Source of the DNA: Planosporangium flavigriseum
Lineage (GTDB): Bacteria > Actinomycetota > Actinomycetes > Mycobacteriales > Micromonosporaceae
Assembly (NCBI RefSeq): GCF_011947225.1
Contig: NZ_JAATVW010000010.1
Span: forward strand, 1 to 64,000
Direction: 5' to 3'
Length of the DNA stretch: 64,000 bases
Made by a program: the position numbers and the translations under genes. Below, piece by piece: positions 50,701 through 60,430 of this stretch. The notes under the pieces were generated by a model that saw nothing but the letters and a program-made list of their open reading frames with translations, was not told where the DNA came from and ran no database searches. Numbering within the stretch: the stretch's first letter is position 1; every line of letters begins with the position of its first letter.

Positions 50701-52758
50701 TTGACTGCACAGCCCGAGGCTCTGTACGGGGCCGACGATCTCACGCACCTTGAGGGTCTGGACGCTGTCCGCAAGCGCCCCGGCATGTACATCGGGTCGA
50801 CCGACAGCCGTGGTGTGGGCCATCTCCTCAACGAGATCCTGGACAACTCCACGGACGAGGGCGTCGCCGGCCACGCGACGCACATCGAGGTCACGCTGCA
50901 CGCCGACGGTTCCGTGCAGGTGGACGACGACGGGCGCGGCATCCCGACCGACACCCACGCCAAGTCGGGCATGTCCGGCGTCGAGTTGGTGCTGACCCGC
51001 CTGCACGCCGGTGGAAAGTTCGGTGGCTCCGGCTACAAGACCTCCGGCGGTCTGCACGGCGTGGGCGCGTCGGCGGTGAACGCCCTGTCCCGCCGGTTCG
51101 ACGTGACCGTCAAGCGGAGCGGCAAGGTCCACCAGATGTCGTTCCAGCACGGGGTTCCGGGCGTGTTCGACGGCGCCGGCCCGAGCGCGCGGTTCACCCG
51201 GCAGTCCGGGCTGCGGCTGACCGGCAAGATGAAGCGCGGCGAGTCGACCGGCACCTCCATCCGGTACTGGCACGACGCCCGCTACTTCGAGAGCGGGGCC
51301 GTCCTTGACGTGGAGACCGTCCGCACGAAGCTGCGGAACACGGCGTTCCTCGTCCCGGGCGTCAGCTACGTGCTGCGCGACGCCACCCAGGGCGCGATCA
51401 ACACTGAGATCTTCAGCTACCCCAACGGCCTCACCGACATGGTGGAATTCCTCGCGCCCGCCAGTGAGAAGGCCGTCTCCGGCGCGCTGCTCATCACCGG
51501 GGAAGGCACCTACAAGGAGAACGCCGCCGACTCCAACGGCGTCATGCAGTCCAACGTCGAACGCCGCGCCGAGATCGAGGTCGCGTTCCGGTGGGGGACC
51601 GGCTACGAGCGGACCGTGGAGTGCTTCACGAACACGATCCGCAACGTGCACGGCGGCACCCACCGCAAGGGGTTCGAGCGCGCCGCCCTGCGCGCGCTGA
51701 CCGATGCGATCAAGAACAGCCGGGGCCTGCTCAAGCCGAGGGAGGACCTGCCGGTCCTCGACGACGTGCTGGAGGGCATGACCGCGGTGATCCACGTGCG
51801 GATCCCGGAGCCACAGTTCACGTCGCAGACCAAGGACGAACTATCCACCGCCGCGGTCACCAAGGTGGTCCAGACGGTGGTCGAGCAGCACATCAAGGCG
51901 TGGGTGGACGACCGCAGGACCAGGGCCGAGGCCCGTACGGTCATGCAGAAGATCGTCGACGCTGCCCGCGTCCGGTTGACCCAGAAGCAGCAGAAGGACG
52001 CCGCCCGGCGCAAGACCGCCCTCGAGGGCGCGTCGATGCCGGCGAAGCTGGTCGACTGTCGGTCGACCGGCGTGGGCCGCAGTGAGCTGTTCATCGTCGA
52101 GGGCGACAGCGCGCTGGGCACCGCCCGGCTCGCGCGGTCCTCGGAGTACCAGGCGCTGCTGCCGATCCGGGGCAAGATCCTGAACGTGCAGAAGGCCAAC
52201 CTCAAGCAGGTCTTCGACAACGCCGAATGCTCGGCGATCATCCAGGTGCTGGGCGCCGGGTCCGGGCGGACCTTCGACCTCGACGCCATGCGCTACGGCC
52301 GCATCCTGATCATGGCTGACGCCGACGTCGACGGCTCCCACATCCGGACGCTGCTGATCACGCTGTTCGCCAAGTACATGCGACCGGTGATCGAGTCCGG
52401 CCGGCTGTACGCGGCGGTGCCGCCCCTGCACAAGATCGTGACGAAGGGGCGGAGCCCGGAGACCATCTACACGTACACGCAGGCGGAGATGGCGAGCACG
52501 GTCGGTCGGCTGGAACAGGCCGGCAAGCAGGTCGTCACCCCGATTCCGCGGTTCAAGGGCCTCGGTGAGATGGACGCGGACGAGTTGTGGGACACCACGA
52601 TGAACCCGGCCAGCCGAGCGGTCCGGCGGATCACGCTCGACGACGTCGAGGCGGCGGAGGAAGTCCTCGAACTGCTCATGGGCGAGAAGGTCGAGCCGCG
52701 CAGGAACTGGCTCATCGACTCGGCCAGCCGCGTCGACCAGGAGACGATCGACGCCTGA
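50701..52758 (+). CDS. parE: DNA topoisomerase IV subunit B
   Basis: A 685-residue type IIA topoisomerase ATPase subunit. GHKL motifs: HLLNEILDNSTDEGV, DDDGRGIPTDTH and GGLHGVGASAVNALS. The TOPRIM domain has LFIVEGDSALGTARLA and ILIMADADVDGSHIRTLL. TTG 50701 is chosen because the protein-like sequence begins at TAQPEALYGADDL and GGGAG lies 9 bases before it; the upstream frame reads as non-coding. The subunit hydrolyses ATP and supports strand passage with ParC. The partner gene parC follows 56 bases later. Actinomycetes usually keep gyrA/gyrB near dnaA, so this is the second pair. Confidence 0.92.
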   Translation: MTAQPEALYGADDLTHLEGLDAVRKRPGMYIGSTDSRGVGHLLNEILDNSTDEGVAGHATHIEVTLHADGSVQVDDDGRGIPTDTHAKSGMSGVELVLTRLHAGGKFGGSGYKTSGGLHGVGASAVNALSRRFDVTVKRSGKVHQMSFQHGVPGVFDGAGPSARFTRQSGLRLTGKMKRGESTGTSIRYWHDARYFESGAVLDVETVRTKLRNTAFLVPGVSYVLRDATQGAINTEIFSYPNGLTDMVEFLAPASEKAVSGALLITGEGTYKENAADSNGVMQSNVERRAEIEVAFRWGTGYERTVECFTNTIRNVHGGTHRKGFERAALRALTDAIKNSRGLLKPREDLPVLDDVLEGMTAVIHVRIPEPQFTSQTKDELSTAAVTKVVQTVVEQHIKAWVDDRRTRAEARTVMQKIVDAARVRLTQKQQKDAARRKTALEGASMPAKLVDCRSTGVGRSELFIVEGDSALGTARLARSSEYQALLPIRGKILNVQKANLKQVFDNAECSAIIQVLGAGSGRTFDLDAMRYGRILIMADADVDGSHIRTLLITLFAKYMRPVIESGRLYAAVPPLHKIVTKGRSPETIYTYTQAEMASTVGRLEQAGKQVVTPIPRFKGLGEMDADELWDTTMNPASRAVRRITLDDVEAAEEVLELLMGEKVEPRRNWLIDSASRVDQETIDA

Positions 52759-52814
52759 TCGCCGAGCCCGCCACGACAGACTTTTAGCGATTCACAGAAG
52801 AGAGCACTGAAGCA

Positions 52815-55307
52815 ATGGCACGCCGCAACGGCACGCAGTCGAAGGTCGACCTGTCCGCCTTCGATAAAGCGGGGGCGCGGGTTCTCGACAATCCGCTGAC
52901 CGAAGAGGTCTCCTCCTCTTATCTGGAGTACGCCTACAGCGTCATCCACTCCCGGGCGCTGCCGGACGCGCGTGACGGACTCAAGCCGGTCCACCGGCGG
53001 ATCCTGTTCTCGATGAGCGAGAACGGCTACCGCCCGGACCGCGGTCACGTGAAGTCGGCGCGCGTCGTCGGTGACGTGATGGGTAAGTACCACCCGCACG
53101 GCGACTCGGCGATCTACGACGCGATGGTCCGGCTCGCCCAGGACTTCTCGCTGAACGTGCCGCTGATCGACGGCCACGGCAACTTCGGCTCCCCGGACGA
53201 CGGCCCGGCCGCCTCCCGGTACACCGAGGCCCGGATGTCGCCGGAGGCGATGCTACTCGTCGGCGAGCTCGGCGAGGACACCGTCGAGTTCCGGCCGAAC
53301 TACGACGGCTCGCTGGAAGAGCCCTCGGTCCTGCCCGCGGCGTTCCCGAACCTTCTGGTCAACGGCACGTCCGGCATCGCCGTCGGCATGGCGACCAACA
53401 TGATCCCGCACAACCTCGGCGAGGTCGTCGCGGCGGCTCGGTGGCTGATCCGGCACCCGAACGCGACGCTGGACAAGCTGATGGAGTTCGTGCCCGGTCC
53501 GGACCTGCCGACCGGTGGTCTGCTGCTGGGCCTGGACGAGGTGCGCAAGGCGTACGAGACGGGCCGCGGCGTGGTCCGGATGCGGGGCAAGGTCGAGATC
53601 GGGCCGCTCGAAGGCAGCCGGGGTCGCCAGGCGATCACCGTGACCCAGCTGCCGTACGGCGTCGGGGCCGAGAAGGTCATCGCCGCGATCACCAATGAGG
53701 TCACCAAGACCAAGCGCCTGCAGGGCATCGCCGACGTCAAGGACCTGACCGACCGGGAGAACGGCACCCGGCTGGTCGTCGAGTGCAAGGTCGGCGTCAA
53801 CCCGCAGCCGCTGCTCGCGGACCTCTACCGGCTCACGCCACTGGAGCAGTCGTTCGGCATCAACAACCTGGTCCTGGTGGACGGGCAGCCGCAGACGCTC
53901 GGCCTCAAGGCTCTCCTCGAGGTGTTCCTCAACCACCGCTACGACGTGGTGACCCGGCGGACGACCTACCGGCGCCGCAAGCGGCAGGAGCGTCTACACC
54001 TGGTGGACGGCCTGCTGATCGCGCTGCTGGACATCGACAAGGTGGTCGCGCTGATCCGGGCCAGTGACAACGCGCAGGCGGCCCGGGACGGCCTGATGCG
54101 GCAGTTCACGCTCTCCGAGATCCAGGCTGCGTACATCCTCGACACGCCGCTGCGCCGGCTGACCAAGTTCGACCGGCTCGAGCTGGAGACCGAGCAGGAG
54201 AAGCTGCGCAACGAGATCGCCGAGCTGTCGCAGATCCTGGACGACGAGAACGTCCTCAAGAAGGTCGTCTCCGACGAGCTGGCAAAGGTCGCCAAGGACT
54301 TCGGCGACCCGCGGCGCACCACGCTCATCGACGGTGACCTCAAGGAGGTGCTCGCCGCGTCCGTGCCGGCCGGGCCTCTCGAAGTCGCCGACGACCCGTG
54401 CCAGGTGATCCTCTCCGCGACCGGCCTCGTGGCCCGCACGGCCGCCGAGTCCGAGGAGGTGACCGAGGGTCGCCGCCGCAGCGGACGGACCAGGCACGAC
54501 ACGATCCGGGCGGTCGTTGCCGCCACCGCCCGTGGCCAGGTGCTTCTGGTGACGAACCTGGGCCGGGCCTTCAAGACGGACGTGCTCCCGCTGCCGGTCC
54601 TGCCGGAACAGTCCGGGACGGTGTCGCTGCGCGGCGGTATGTCCGCCAGCGAACTGGTGCCGCTGCAGAAGGGGGAGAAGGTCATCGGGCTGGCCCCGCT
54701 GGGCGACCAAGCCGCCGGCTCGCCGGGCCTGGCCCTGGGCACCCGCCGCGGTGTGGTGAAGGTGTGCTCCCCGGACTGGCCGGTCCGCTCGGACGAGTTC
54801 GAGATCATCACGCTCAAGAACGGCGACGAGGTCGTCGGCGCGGCGTGGCTCACCGACGGTGTCGAGACGCTCGTCTTCGTCAGCTCGGACGCGTCGCTGC
54901 TGCGGTTCAACACCAAGGTCGTCCGCCCGCAGGGCCTCAAGACCGGCGGCGTGGCCGGCATCAACCTGGCCGCCGATGTGGAGGTCGTCTTCTTCGGCGC
55001 CGCCCGCACCGACGACAACGAGCACGGCGAGCCGATGGTCGTCACGTCCACCGGGGAGAGCGTGAAGGTGACCCCGCTCGCGCAGTACCCGGCCAAGGGG
55101 CGCGCGACCGGCGGCGTTCGCGCGCAGCGGTTCCTCAAGGGCGAATGCCGGTTGGAAGTTGCCTGGGTGGGCGCACGCCCGGTCGCGGCGACCAGCAAGG
55201 GAGAGCCGCTCGACCTGCCGGACGCGGACTCGCGCCGGGACGGCTCCGGCGTGGCTATGGGCATGGCCTGTCCGGGCATCGTCGGCCGCCTGATCGAACG
55301 CGGCTGA
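52815..55307 (+). CDS. parC: DNA topoisomerase IV subunit A
   Basis: An 830-residue cleavage subunit. The catalytic tyrosine is Tyr136 in ASRYTEAR. The quinolone-determining region reads [19 protein letters not shown], with Ser and Asp at the usual positions, i.e. the sensitive type. The coiled-coil and primary dimer region includes [20 protein letters not shown]. The C-terminal beta-pinwheel (about 520-830) has blades such as [17 protein letters not shown] and ends [11 protein letters not shown] 52815 is preceded by AGAGAGCACTGAAGCA. Decatenates chromosomes with ParE. A bidirectional hairpin terminator follows. Confidence 0.93.
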   Translation: MARRNGTQSKVDLSAFDKAGARVLDNPLTEEVSSSYLEYAYSVIHSRALPDARDGLKPVHRRILFSMSENGYRPDRGHVKSARVVGDVMGKYHPHGDSAIYDAMVRLAQDFSLNVPLIDGHGNFGSPDDGPAASRYTEARMSPEAMLLVGELGEDTVEFRPNYDGSLEEPSVLPAAFPNLLVNGTSGIAVGMATNMIPHNLGEVVAAARWLIRHPNATLDKLMEFVPGPDLPTGGLLLGLDEVRKAYETGRGVVRMRGKVEIGPLEGSRGRQAITVTQLPYGVGAEKVIAAITNEVTKTKRLQGIADVKDLTDRENGTRLVVECKVGVNPQPLLADLYRLTPLEQSFGINNLVLVDGQPQTLGLKALLEVFLNHRYDVVTRRTTYRRRKRQERLHLVDGLLIALLDIDKVVALIRASDNAQAARDGLMRQFTLSEIQAAYILDTPLRRLTKFDRLELETEQEKLRNEIAELSQILDDENVLKKVVSDELAKVAKDFGDPRRTTLIDGDLKEVLAASVPAGPLEVADDPCQVILSATGLVARTAAESEEVTEGRRRSGRTRHDTIRAVVAATARGQVLLVTNLGRAFKTDVLPLPVLPEQSGTVSLRGGMSASELVPLQKGEKVIGLAPLGDQAAGSPGLALGTRRGVVKVCSPDWPVRSDEFEIITLKNGDEVVGAAWLTDGVETLVFVSSDASLLRFNTKVVRPQGLKTGGVAGINLAADVEVVFFGAARTDDNEHGEPMVVTSTGESVKVTPLAQYPAKGRATGGVRAQRFLKGECRLEVAWVGARPVAATSKGEPLDLPDADSRRDGSGVAMGMACPGIVGRLIERG

Positions 55308-55362
55308 CTGAACCCGGCCGGTCGGTAAAGGGACTGCATCGACATTCTCGTCGAAGTACCGT

Positions 55363-55391
55363 CGCTGGCTGTGACGATCTCACAGCCAGCG
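55363..55391. terminator. 12-bp stem hairpin between parC and fmdA
   Basis: CGCTGGCTGTGA and its exact complement flank a 5-base loop CGATC. It sits between the convergent parC stop (55307) and formamidase stop (55415), so it probably terminates both. Confidence 0.85.
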
Positions 55392-55414
55392 GCGCCCCTG
55401 TTCGGGTTGACGGC

Positions 55415-56668
55415 TTATTCAAATCCCGCCCTCGGCGCGCCCCTGCCCGGGTCGACCCTCGTCGTGCCGGCTGTGTTCGGCCGTACGTCGAAGTCGAAGA
55501 TCTCGGTCGGGATGTAGATGGTCGCGCAGCAGTTGGGGATGTCCACCACGCCGGAGAACCGGCCCTCGATCGGCGCGGCTCCCAGGAGCAGATAGATCTG
55601 TTCGCCGGAGTAGCCGAACTTGGTCAGGTAGCTGATGGCGTGCAGGCAGGCGCGCTTGTACGCCACATCGGAGTCCAGGTAGCGCTGCTCGCCCTCCTTG
55701 GTCACCGAGATCCCGGAGAAGGCCAACCACTGGCAGTACCGCGGATCGGTGATGCCCGGCAGGAAGATGGTGTTCTCCGAGACGCCGTACTTGTTCATGC
55801 CGTCTTTGATCAGGTCCATGTGGAAGTCGATGTACCCGCCCATCTCGATGGCGCCGCAGAACGTGATCTCGCCATCGCCCTGGGAGAAGTGCAGGTCTCC
55901 CACGGAGAACTTCGCGCCGGGGACATAGACCGGATAGAAGGCCCGCGTTCCCTTCGTCAGGTTCTTGATGTCCTGGTTGCCGCCGTTCTCGCGCGGGGGC
56001 GCCGTGCGTGCCGCCTCCCTCGCGACCCGCTCGAAATCCTCCCCGGACAGCGTCCCGAGGATCGCGTCCCGGGGCTCGGGCGGCAGGGCCAGCGGCGGTA
56101 CCCGGTGCGGGTCGGTGGCGATCAACGTCGCCTCCCGCTCGTTCCACCGCGCCAACAGGTCGTGTGACGGGGCGGTCCCCATCAGTCCGGAGTGGACCAT
56201 TCCGGTGAACTTCACCCCGGGGATGTGCCGCGATGTCGCGGTCTGCCCCTTGAAGTCCCAGACCGCCTTGTACGCATCGGGGAACTCGTCGGTCAGGAAC
56301 CCGCCACCGTTGCGCTTGTGGAAGATTCCCGTGTACCCCCAGCCCTGGCCGGCGAGGGGGCCGGAGTCCTCCTCCATCGGGCCGACGTCGAGGATGTCGA
56401 CCATGAGCAGGTCGCCGGGTTGCGCGCCCTCCACGGCGAACGGCCCGCTCAGGCAGTGCACCCGGGTCAGCGGCGCATCCCGGATGTCCTCCGCCGAGTC
56501 GTCGTTGCGCATCCAGCCGTCGAACCACTCGCGGCAGTGCACGCGGAACGACTGGCCGGGGCGGACGGTGGCGACCGGCGGGATGTCCGGGTGCCACCTG
56601 TTGTGGCCGATCTTCTCCTGTTCGGTGAATCTCCTGGTTGGATCCAGTCGGAACAAGACTTCGGGCAT
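55415..56668 (-). CDS. fmdA: Formamidase (FmdA_AmdA family)
   Basis: A 417-residue amidase that hydrolyses formamide to formate and ammonia. The start MPEVLFRLDPTRRFTEQEKI, with IGHNRWHPDIPPVATVRPGQ, DILDVGPMEEDSGPLAGQGW, GFLTDEFPDAYKAVW, HSGLMGTAPSHDLL and GDLHFSQGDGEITFCGAIEM are family hallmarks. ATG 56668 is chosen; the open frame upstream belongs to the fmdB region. fmdB lies directly upstream on the same strand. Its product formate could feed the NAD-dependent formate dehydrogenase encoded at 23-28 kb. Confidence 0.93.
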   Translation of the reverse strand: MPEVLFRLDPTRRFTEQEKIGHNRWHPDIPPVATVRPGQSFRVHCREWFDGWMRNDDSAEDIRDAPLTRVHCLSGPFAVEGAQPGDLLMVDILDVGPMEEDSGPLAGQGWGYTGIFHKRNGGGFLTDEFPDAYKAVWDFKGQTATSRHIPGVKFTGMVHSGLMGTAPSHDLLARWNEREATLIATDPHRVPPLALPPEPRDAILGTLSGEDFERVAREAARTAPPRENGGNQDIKNLTKGTRAFYPVYVPGAKFSVGDLHFSQGDGEITFCGAIEMGGYIDFHMDLIKDGMNKYGVSENTIFLPGITDPRYCQWLAFSGISVTKEGEQRYLDSDVAYKRACLHAISYLTKFGYSGEQIYLLLGAAPIEGRFSGVVDIPNCCATIYIPTEIFDFDVRPNTAGTTRVDPGRGAPRAGFE

Positions 56669-56690
56669 CCTGGCACCCCTTCCACCGGGT

Positions 56691-56972
56691 TTACGGTCGG
56701 GGTAGGCGGGCGTGGGTCGGGTTGGCCGGTGACCGCCGTGCCCGCGGCCGCGCGGGAATCTCCGATACCACCTCGGGTGTGTCGGCGCTGCCCGCCGCCC
56801 GCTCGATCGCCGCGGCCAACGGGCGTGGCGTACGCGCGAGTAGTGGGGCGGAGAAGATCCTGACCGCTTCGTCTCCGCAGACGACACAGAGCACACGCGC
56901 GGCGGCAGTGCCGATCGGGAGGGTTACGTCGAACGCGCCATCCCGCGGACAGCGGTACTCGTACGTCGCCAC
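56691..56972 (-). CDS. fmdB: FmdB-family zinc-ribbon protein
   Basis: A 93-residue protein starting VATYEYRCPRDGAFDVTLPI, with a second knuckle CVVCGD, forming the FmdB/CxxC_CXXC_SSSS zinc ribbon. FmdB was described as a regulator of formamidase expression. GTG 56972 is chosen with GAGGAGG upstream. The C-terminus is Pro/Arg-rich. Lies 22 bases before fmdA, same operon. Confidence 0.85.
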   Translation of the reverse strand: MATYEYRCPRDGAFDVTLPIGTAAARVLCVVCGDEAVRIFSAPLLARTPRPLAAAIERAAGSADTPEVVSEIPARPRARRSPANPTHARLPRP

Positions 56973-57134
56973 CGCCGCCTCCTCACCCCGAATCCTGGCC
57001 ACCGTGCTTTCCCGTGGCGGTACGGGTAAACCAGGCGCGGCGCCCGGGGCCGGTAGTCTGCGCCGGCTGTCGCGGTTTCACCGGGCGATGGCGGGTAGGC
57101 AGCACCACGCGAAGACGCCGACGAGGGGGTCGCC

Positions 57135-57545
57135 ATGACCCAGCAGAACACCGGCGGGGGTGCGGGAGTGCGTACCGGCCCGGCCAGTTCGAAGACGCTC
57201 AAGTACGCGCGGGTGATCAACTCCCCGGACGAGTTGGAACGGGTGGAGGCCGGCGACAAATTGGTCACCACGAACCACGAGGTGATCCGGAAGTGGGCGG
57301 AGGAGCGCGGCGCCGTACCCGCGACCGTGGCCGGCACCGAACACCCGGAGACCGGCACCCTGGGGGCGCTCCGGTTCGACTTCCCGCCGCTCGGCGATGA
57401 CGACCGGATCAGGCACGTGAGCTGGGACGAGTGGTTCGAGACGTTCGATCGCCGGCGGCTCAACTTCATCTTCCAGGAAACAACCAAGGACGGCCGGCAG
57501 AGCAACTTCTTCCGCCTGGAGAACCCCGAACGGGAAAGCGCCTGA
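57135..57545 (+). CDS. Conserved hypothetical protein
   Basis: A 136-residue acidic cytoplasmic protein. The core SWDEWFETFDRRRLNFIFQE and FFRLENPERESA are conserved in a family seen across bacteria, sometimes mislabelled as glucan-branching enzyme; WAEERGAVPATVAGTEHP and LGALRFDFPPLG precede it. ATG 57135 follows GAGGGGG. Divergent from fmdB. Function unknown; the RxWAEERG...SWDEWFxxF pattern suggests a small single-domain protein. Confidence 0.8.
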   Translation: MTQQNTGGGAGVRTGPASSKTLKYARVINSPDELERVEAGDKLVTTNHEVIRKWAEERGAVPATVAGTEHPETGTLGALRFDFPPLGDDDRIRHVSWDEWFETFDRRRLNFIFQETTKDGRQSNFFRLENPERESA

Positions 57546-57600
57546 TCGCGCGTTACTACCGCCCCAGTCCGGGGCGTGCGCGAGCATAGGAGGCTACGCG

Positions 57601-58512
57601 ATGGCCGCGTCTGAAACCGTGTCGAGGACCCGCGAGCGACTCGGACCGACCGGGGTCTGGCTGGCGCTGCTGACCCGCTTGCCCGCCGAGCAGCAGCGCG
57701 AGGGCGTACGCCGCATCGAGGTGCTCGGCTACGGGTCGGTCTGGGGCGGTGAGGTCGTCGGGAACAACGACATCTTCGTGCAGGAGGCCAGCTGGCTGTG
57801 CGGCTCGTCGACGATCACGGTCGGTACCGGCATCGCCAACATCTGGGCCCGCCACCCCGCCACCGCACAGGCCGCCACGGCGGCCATCGGCGACGCGTGG
57901 CCGCATCGGTTCGTACTCGGTCTCGGGGTCAGCCACTCCGCCATCGTCGAGCGCACCGGACAGGCCTACGAGCGGCCCCTCGAACGGATGCGCGAGTACC
58001 TCGACTGGATGGACCAGGCGCCGGTGAAACCGTTCCACCCGGTGCCGCGCGTACTGGCGGCGCTCCGCCCGCGCATGCTGGAACTGGCCCGGGACCGCGC
58101 GGACGGGGCCCACACCTACTTCGTACCCACCGCGCACACCGCGCGGGCCCGGGAGATCCTCGGCCCGGACCGCCTGCTGATCCCCGAGCAGGCCGTCGTG
58201 GTCGATGCCAACCCGGTCGCGGCCCGCATGGTCGCCCGCCGCCACACCGAGTTCTACCTGGACCTGCCGAACTACGTGAACAACCTCAGGCACCTGGGCT
58301 TCAGCGACGAAGACTTCCAGGACGCGGGCAGCGATCGTCTCGTCGACGCGATCGTGGCCTGGGGCGACAACGACGCCATCGCCGCCCGGGTCCGCGAACA
58401 TCGCGACGCCGGCGCCGACCACGTACTGCTCCAGCCCTTGGCGCCGGATCTCGACGGGGCCATCAGTCAGCTCGAAGAGCTCGCGATCAGGGTGCTGCCG
58501 GCGCCCGCGTGA
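57601..58512 (+). CDS. LLM-class F420-dependent oxidoreductase
   Basis: A 303-residue luciferase-like TIM-barrel protein. LGPTGVWLALLTRLPAEQQ, VEVLGYGS-type and GYGSVWGGEVVGNNDIFVQE, ITVGTGIANIWARHPATAQA and RFVLGLGVSHSAIVERTG match mycobacterial F420 oxidoreductases of the Rv-type MSMEG group. It probably transfers hydride between coenzyme F420 and an unknown substrate. ATG 57601 follows CATAGGAGGC. It starts 55 bases after the hypothetical gene. Confidence 0.88.
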   Translation: MAASETVSRTRERLGPTGVWLALLTRLPAEQQREGVRRIEVLGYGSVWGGEVVGNNDIFVQEASWLCGSSTITVGTGIANIWARHPATAQAATAAIGDAWPHRFVLGLGVSHSAIVERTGQAYERPLERMREYLDWMDQAPVKPFHPVPRVLAALRPRMLELARDRADGAHTYFVPTAHTARAREILGPDRLLIPEQAVVVDANPVAARMVARRHTEFYLDLPNYVNNLRHLGFSDEDFQDAGSDRLVDAIVAWGDNDAIAARVREHRDAGADHVLLQPLAPDLDGAISQLEELAIRVLPAPA

Positions 58513-58931
58513 GCTCCGTCAGCCCTGAGCCGAGACCGGCTGGTCGACGGCCATCGGTGTGGTGGCGATGGCGCGACGGGCGGTTCAGGCGTACGCCGAC
58601 CGCAGGCGCGACGGCGGAGGCGCAGGTGATGGCGGCGTAGATGACCAGCTGCAGCATGTCGCCCACGCCCGGCCAGGGGCGCCACGAGGTAGATCCCGGC
58701 CGCCAGTGCGATCCCGCCACTGGTGCGGATCGGGTGCCCCCCCGAAGAGCGGAACGGGCAGGGCAACGCAATCCCGATACACCGAAATGCCTCCCTTTGG
58801 TACCGGTTGCGTGGTCCGATCTTGTGGCTGATCGTCCCAATGGGTACCAACCAGTCCTTTTCGTTACGTCTACGGCAGCTGGCTGGATGGAGCTGTCTGG
58901 TAACCGAGTGGCTGGTAGGGGAGACGAAAGA
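58513..58931. other. Intergenic region with weak features only
   Basis: No clear gene in 419 bases. An inverted pair TTGGTACC/GGTACCAA (58797-58804 and 58843-58850) lies about 80-130 bases before the STAS gene start and may be regulatory. A possible 56-residue minus-strand frame (58487-58657) was judged too weak. Confidence 0.45.
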
Positions 58932-59444
58932 GTGGATGTTCTTGTCACCGATCACCGACCGAGCGGCGCGACCGTCGTAACGCCCGTCGGCCAACTCGAC
59001 ATCGACACCGGGTCTCGGCTGCGCGCCACCTTCGACGAGCTACGCGCGCGGTCCGTCGTCCGCGTCGTCGTCGACCTCGGTGAGCTGACGTACTGCGACT
59101 CCAGCGGGCTGTCCGCGCTCGTGCTCGCGCGCAACTACTGCACCGACGCCGGCGGATACCTGCGCCTGGCCGTCCTCAGCCCGTTCGTCCTCACGCTGCT
59201 CACCGACCTCGGTATCGCGCGGACCGTGCCGATCTACCGCAGCGTCGGCGCGGCCTGTGTCGGCGACCTGGACGCGCTCATCGCGGTGGCGAGCCGGCAG
59301 AGCCCGTGGCTCGTGCCGAACCAGGCCCGGCGGCGCGCCAACTCCCGCGCGAACAGCGACCACGCCGGACGCGCCGTGTACGGCCGGCGGCCCGTAGCCC
59401 CGGCACGGAGTCTCCAGACGGCGGTCTGGACCAGGTCGGCCTGA
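58932..59444 (+). CDS. STAS-domain anti-sigma factor antagonist
   Basis: A 170-residue protein. The STAS domain (about residues 1-110) reads VVTPVGQLDIDTGSRLRATF and LGELTYCDSSGLSALVLARN, where the DSSG serine is the usual phosphorylation site. The C-terminal 55 residues are Arg/Ala-rich and disordered. GTG 58932 is chosen with GGGGAG about 9 bases upstream. Anti-anti-sigma factors of this type release stress sigma factors by binding RsbW-like kinases. None is encoded in the window. Confidence 0.85.
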   Translation: MDVLVTDHRPSGATVVTPVGQLDIDTGSRLRATFDELRARSVVRVVVDLGELTYCDSSGLSALVLARNYCTDAGGYLRLAVLSPFVLTLLTDLGIARTVPIYRSVGAACVGDLDALIAVASRQSPWLVPNQARRRANSRANSDHAGRAVYGRRPVAPARSLQTAVWTRSA

Positions 59445-59640
59445 CGCCAGCCGGCGCCGACCCGCGACTTCGCCTCTGGTTTCGGTTCGCCGAGCCGATC
59501 GTGGTGGCGGCATTTCGGGCGACGGGCTAGGTGAGCAGGTGCCGAGAGCGCGGCGGGTGATTCACCACAGTGGATCAATGTCGTTGATATGGTCGGCGCG
59601 GGCGGGCGCCCGCGGTGGGGCGCCCCAGGTGGGAGCCGGC

Positions 59641-60300
59641 GTGATCGAGGAGATCCTGCCCGCCGACGTCAGGTCGGCCGAGGCGTTCGACGATCTCGCG
59701 TCCGCACCGCTGTTCGCCGAGGAGGAGGCTCTGGTGGAGCGCGCGGTGGGCAAGCGCCGCGCGGAGTTCGCCACCGTACGCGCGTGTGCCCGCCGGGCCC
59801 TCGGGGAGCTCGGGCTGCCGCCCGTCGCGGTGCTGCGAGGCGACCGTGGCGAGCCGCGGTGGCCGGACGGCATCGTGGGCAGCATGACCCACTGCACCGG
59901 GTACCGGGCGAGCGCGGTGGCCCGGGGCGAAAAGGTGGCGACGATCGGGATCGACGCCGAGCCCGCGCTGCCGCTGCCCGGCGGCGTGCTCGACATGGTC
60001 AGCCTGCCGCAGGAGCGGGCGCACCTGGCGCGGCTGGCCGACGACCGGCCGGCGGTGTGCTGGGACCGCCTGCTGTTCTGCGTGAAGGAAGCGGTCTACA
60101 AGGCGTGGTTTCCGCTGGCGACGCGGTGGCTGGGCTTCGAGGACGCCGCGATCGAGATCGACCCGGACGGTACGTTCAACGCCCGGCTCCACGTACCCGG
60201 GCCGGTCTCCGGGTTCACCGGGCGCTGGCTGGCGCGGGACGGGCTCGTCCTCGCGGCGATCGCGCCGCACGCGGACGGCTGGCCGGAGACGGCGGTGTGA
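59641..60300 (+). CDS. 4'-phosphopantetheinyl transferase (Sfp-type)
   Basis: A 219-residue enzyme that moves phosphopantetheine from CoA to a Ser on carrier proteins. VIEEILPADVRSAEAFDD start, then RRAEFATVRACARRALGELG, GSMTHCTGYRASAVAR, the magnesium motif GIDAEPALPLP and FCVKEAVYKAWFPL (WxxKExxxK type). GTG 59641 is chosen because homologues begin at this IEE-LP segment and GGGAG is upstream; ATG 59578 would add 21 residues. No PKS/NRPS genes are present in the window, so it may act globally. Confidence 0.9.
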   Translation: MIEEILPADVRSAEAFDDLASAPLFAEEEALVERAVGKRRAEFATVRACARRALGELGLPPVAVLRGDRGEPRWPDGIVGSMTHCTGYRASAVARGEKVATIGIDAEPALPLPGGVLDMVSLPQERAHLARLADDRPAVCWDRLLFCVKEAVYKAWFPLATRWLGFEDAAIEIDPDGTFNARLHVPGPVSGFTGRWLARDGLVLAAIAPHADGWPETAV

Positions 60301-60430
60301 CAGGGACGGCGGTGTGAGCCGGCTCGGGGTCCGTCGCCGGGCGAGGCCCCTTGGTGACCGGTGCGGCCATCGGCGCGGTGACGGTCGACCCGGTCTTCGA
60401 CCACCGTGAATGACTGCCTAGGCTGTGCCG

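Noticed and set aside
58487-58657. 56-residue minus-strand frame MLQLVIYAAITCASAVAPAV...
   Set aside because: One hydrophobic stretch but it overlaps the oxidoreductase end, has no good ribosome site, and the C-terminal half is low complexity.
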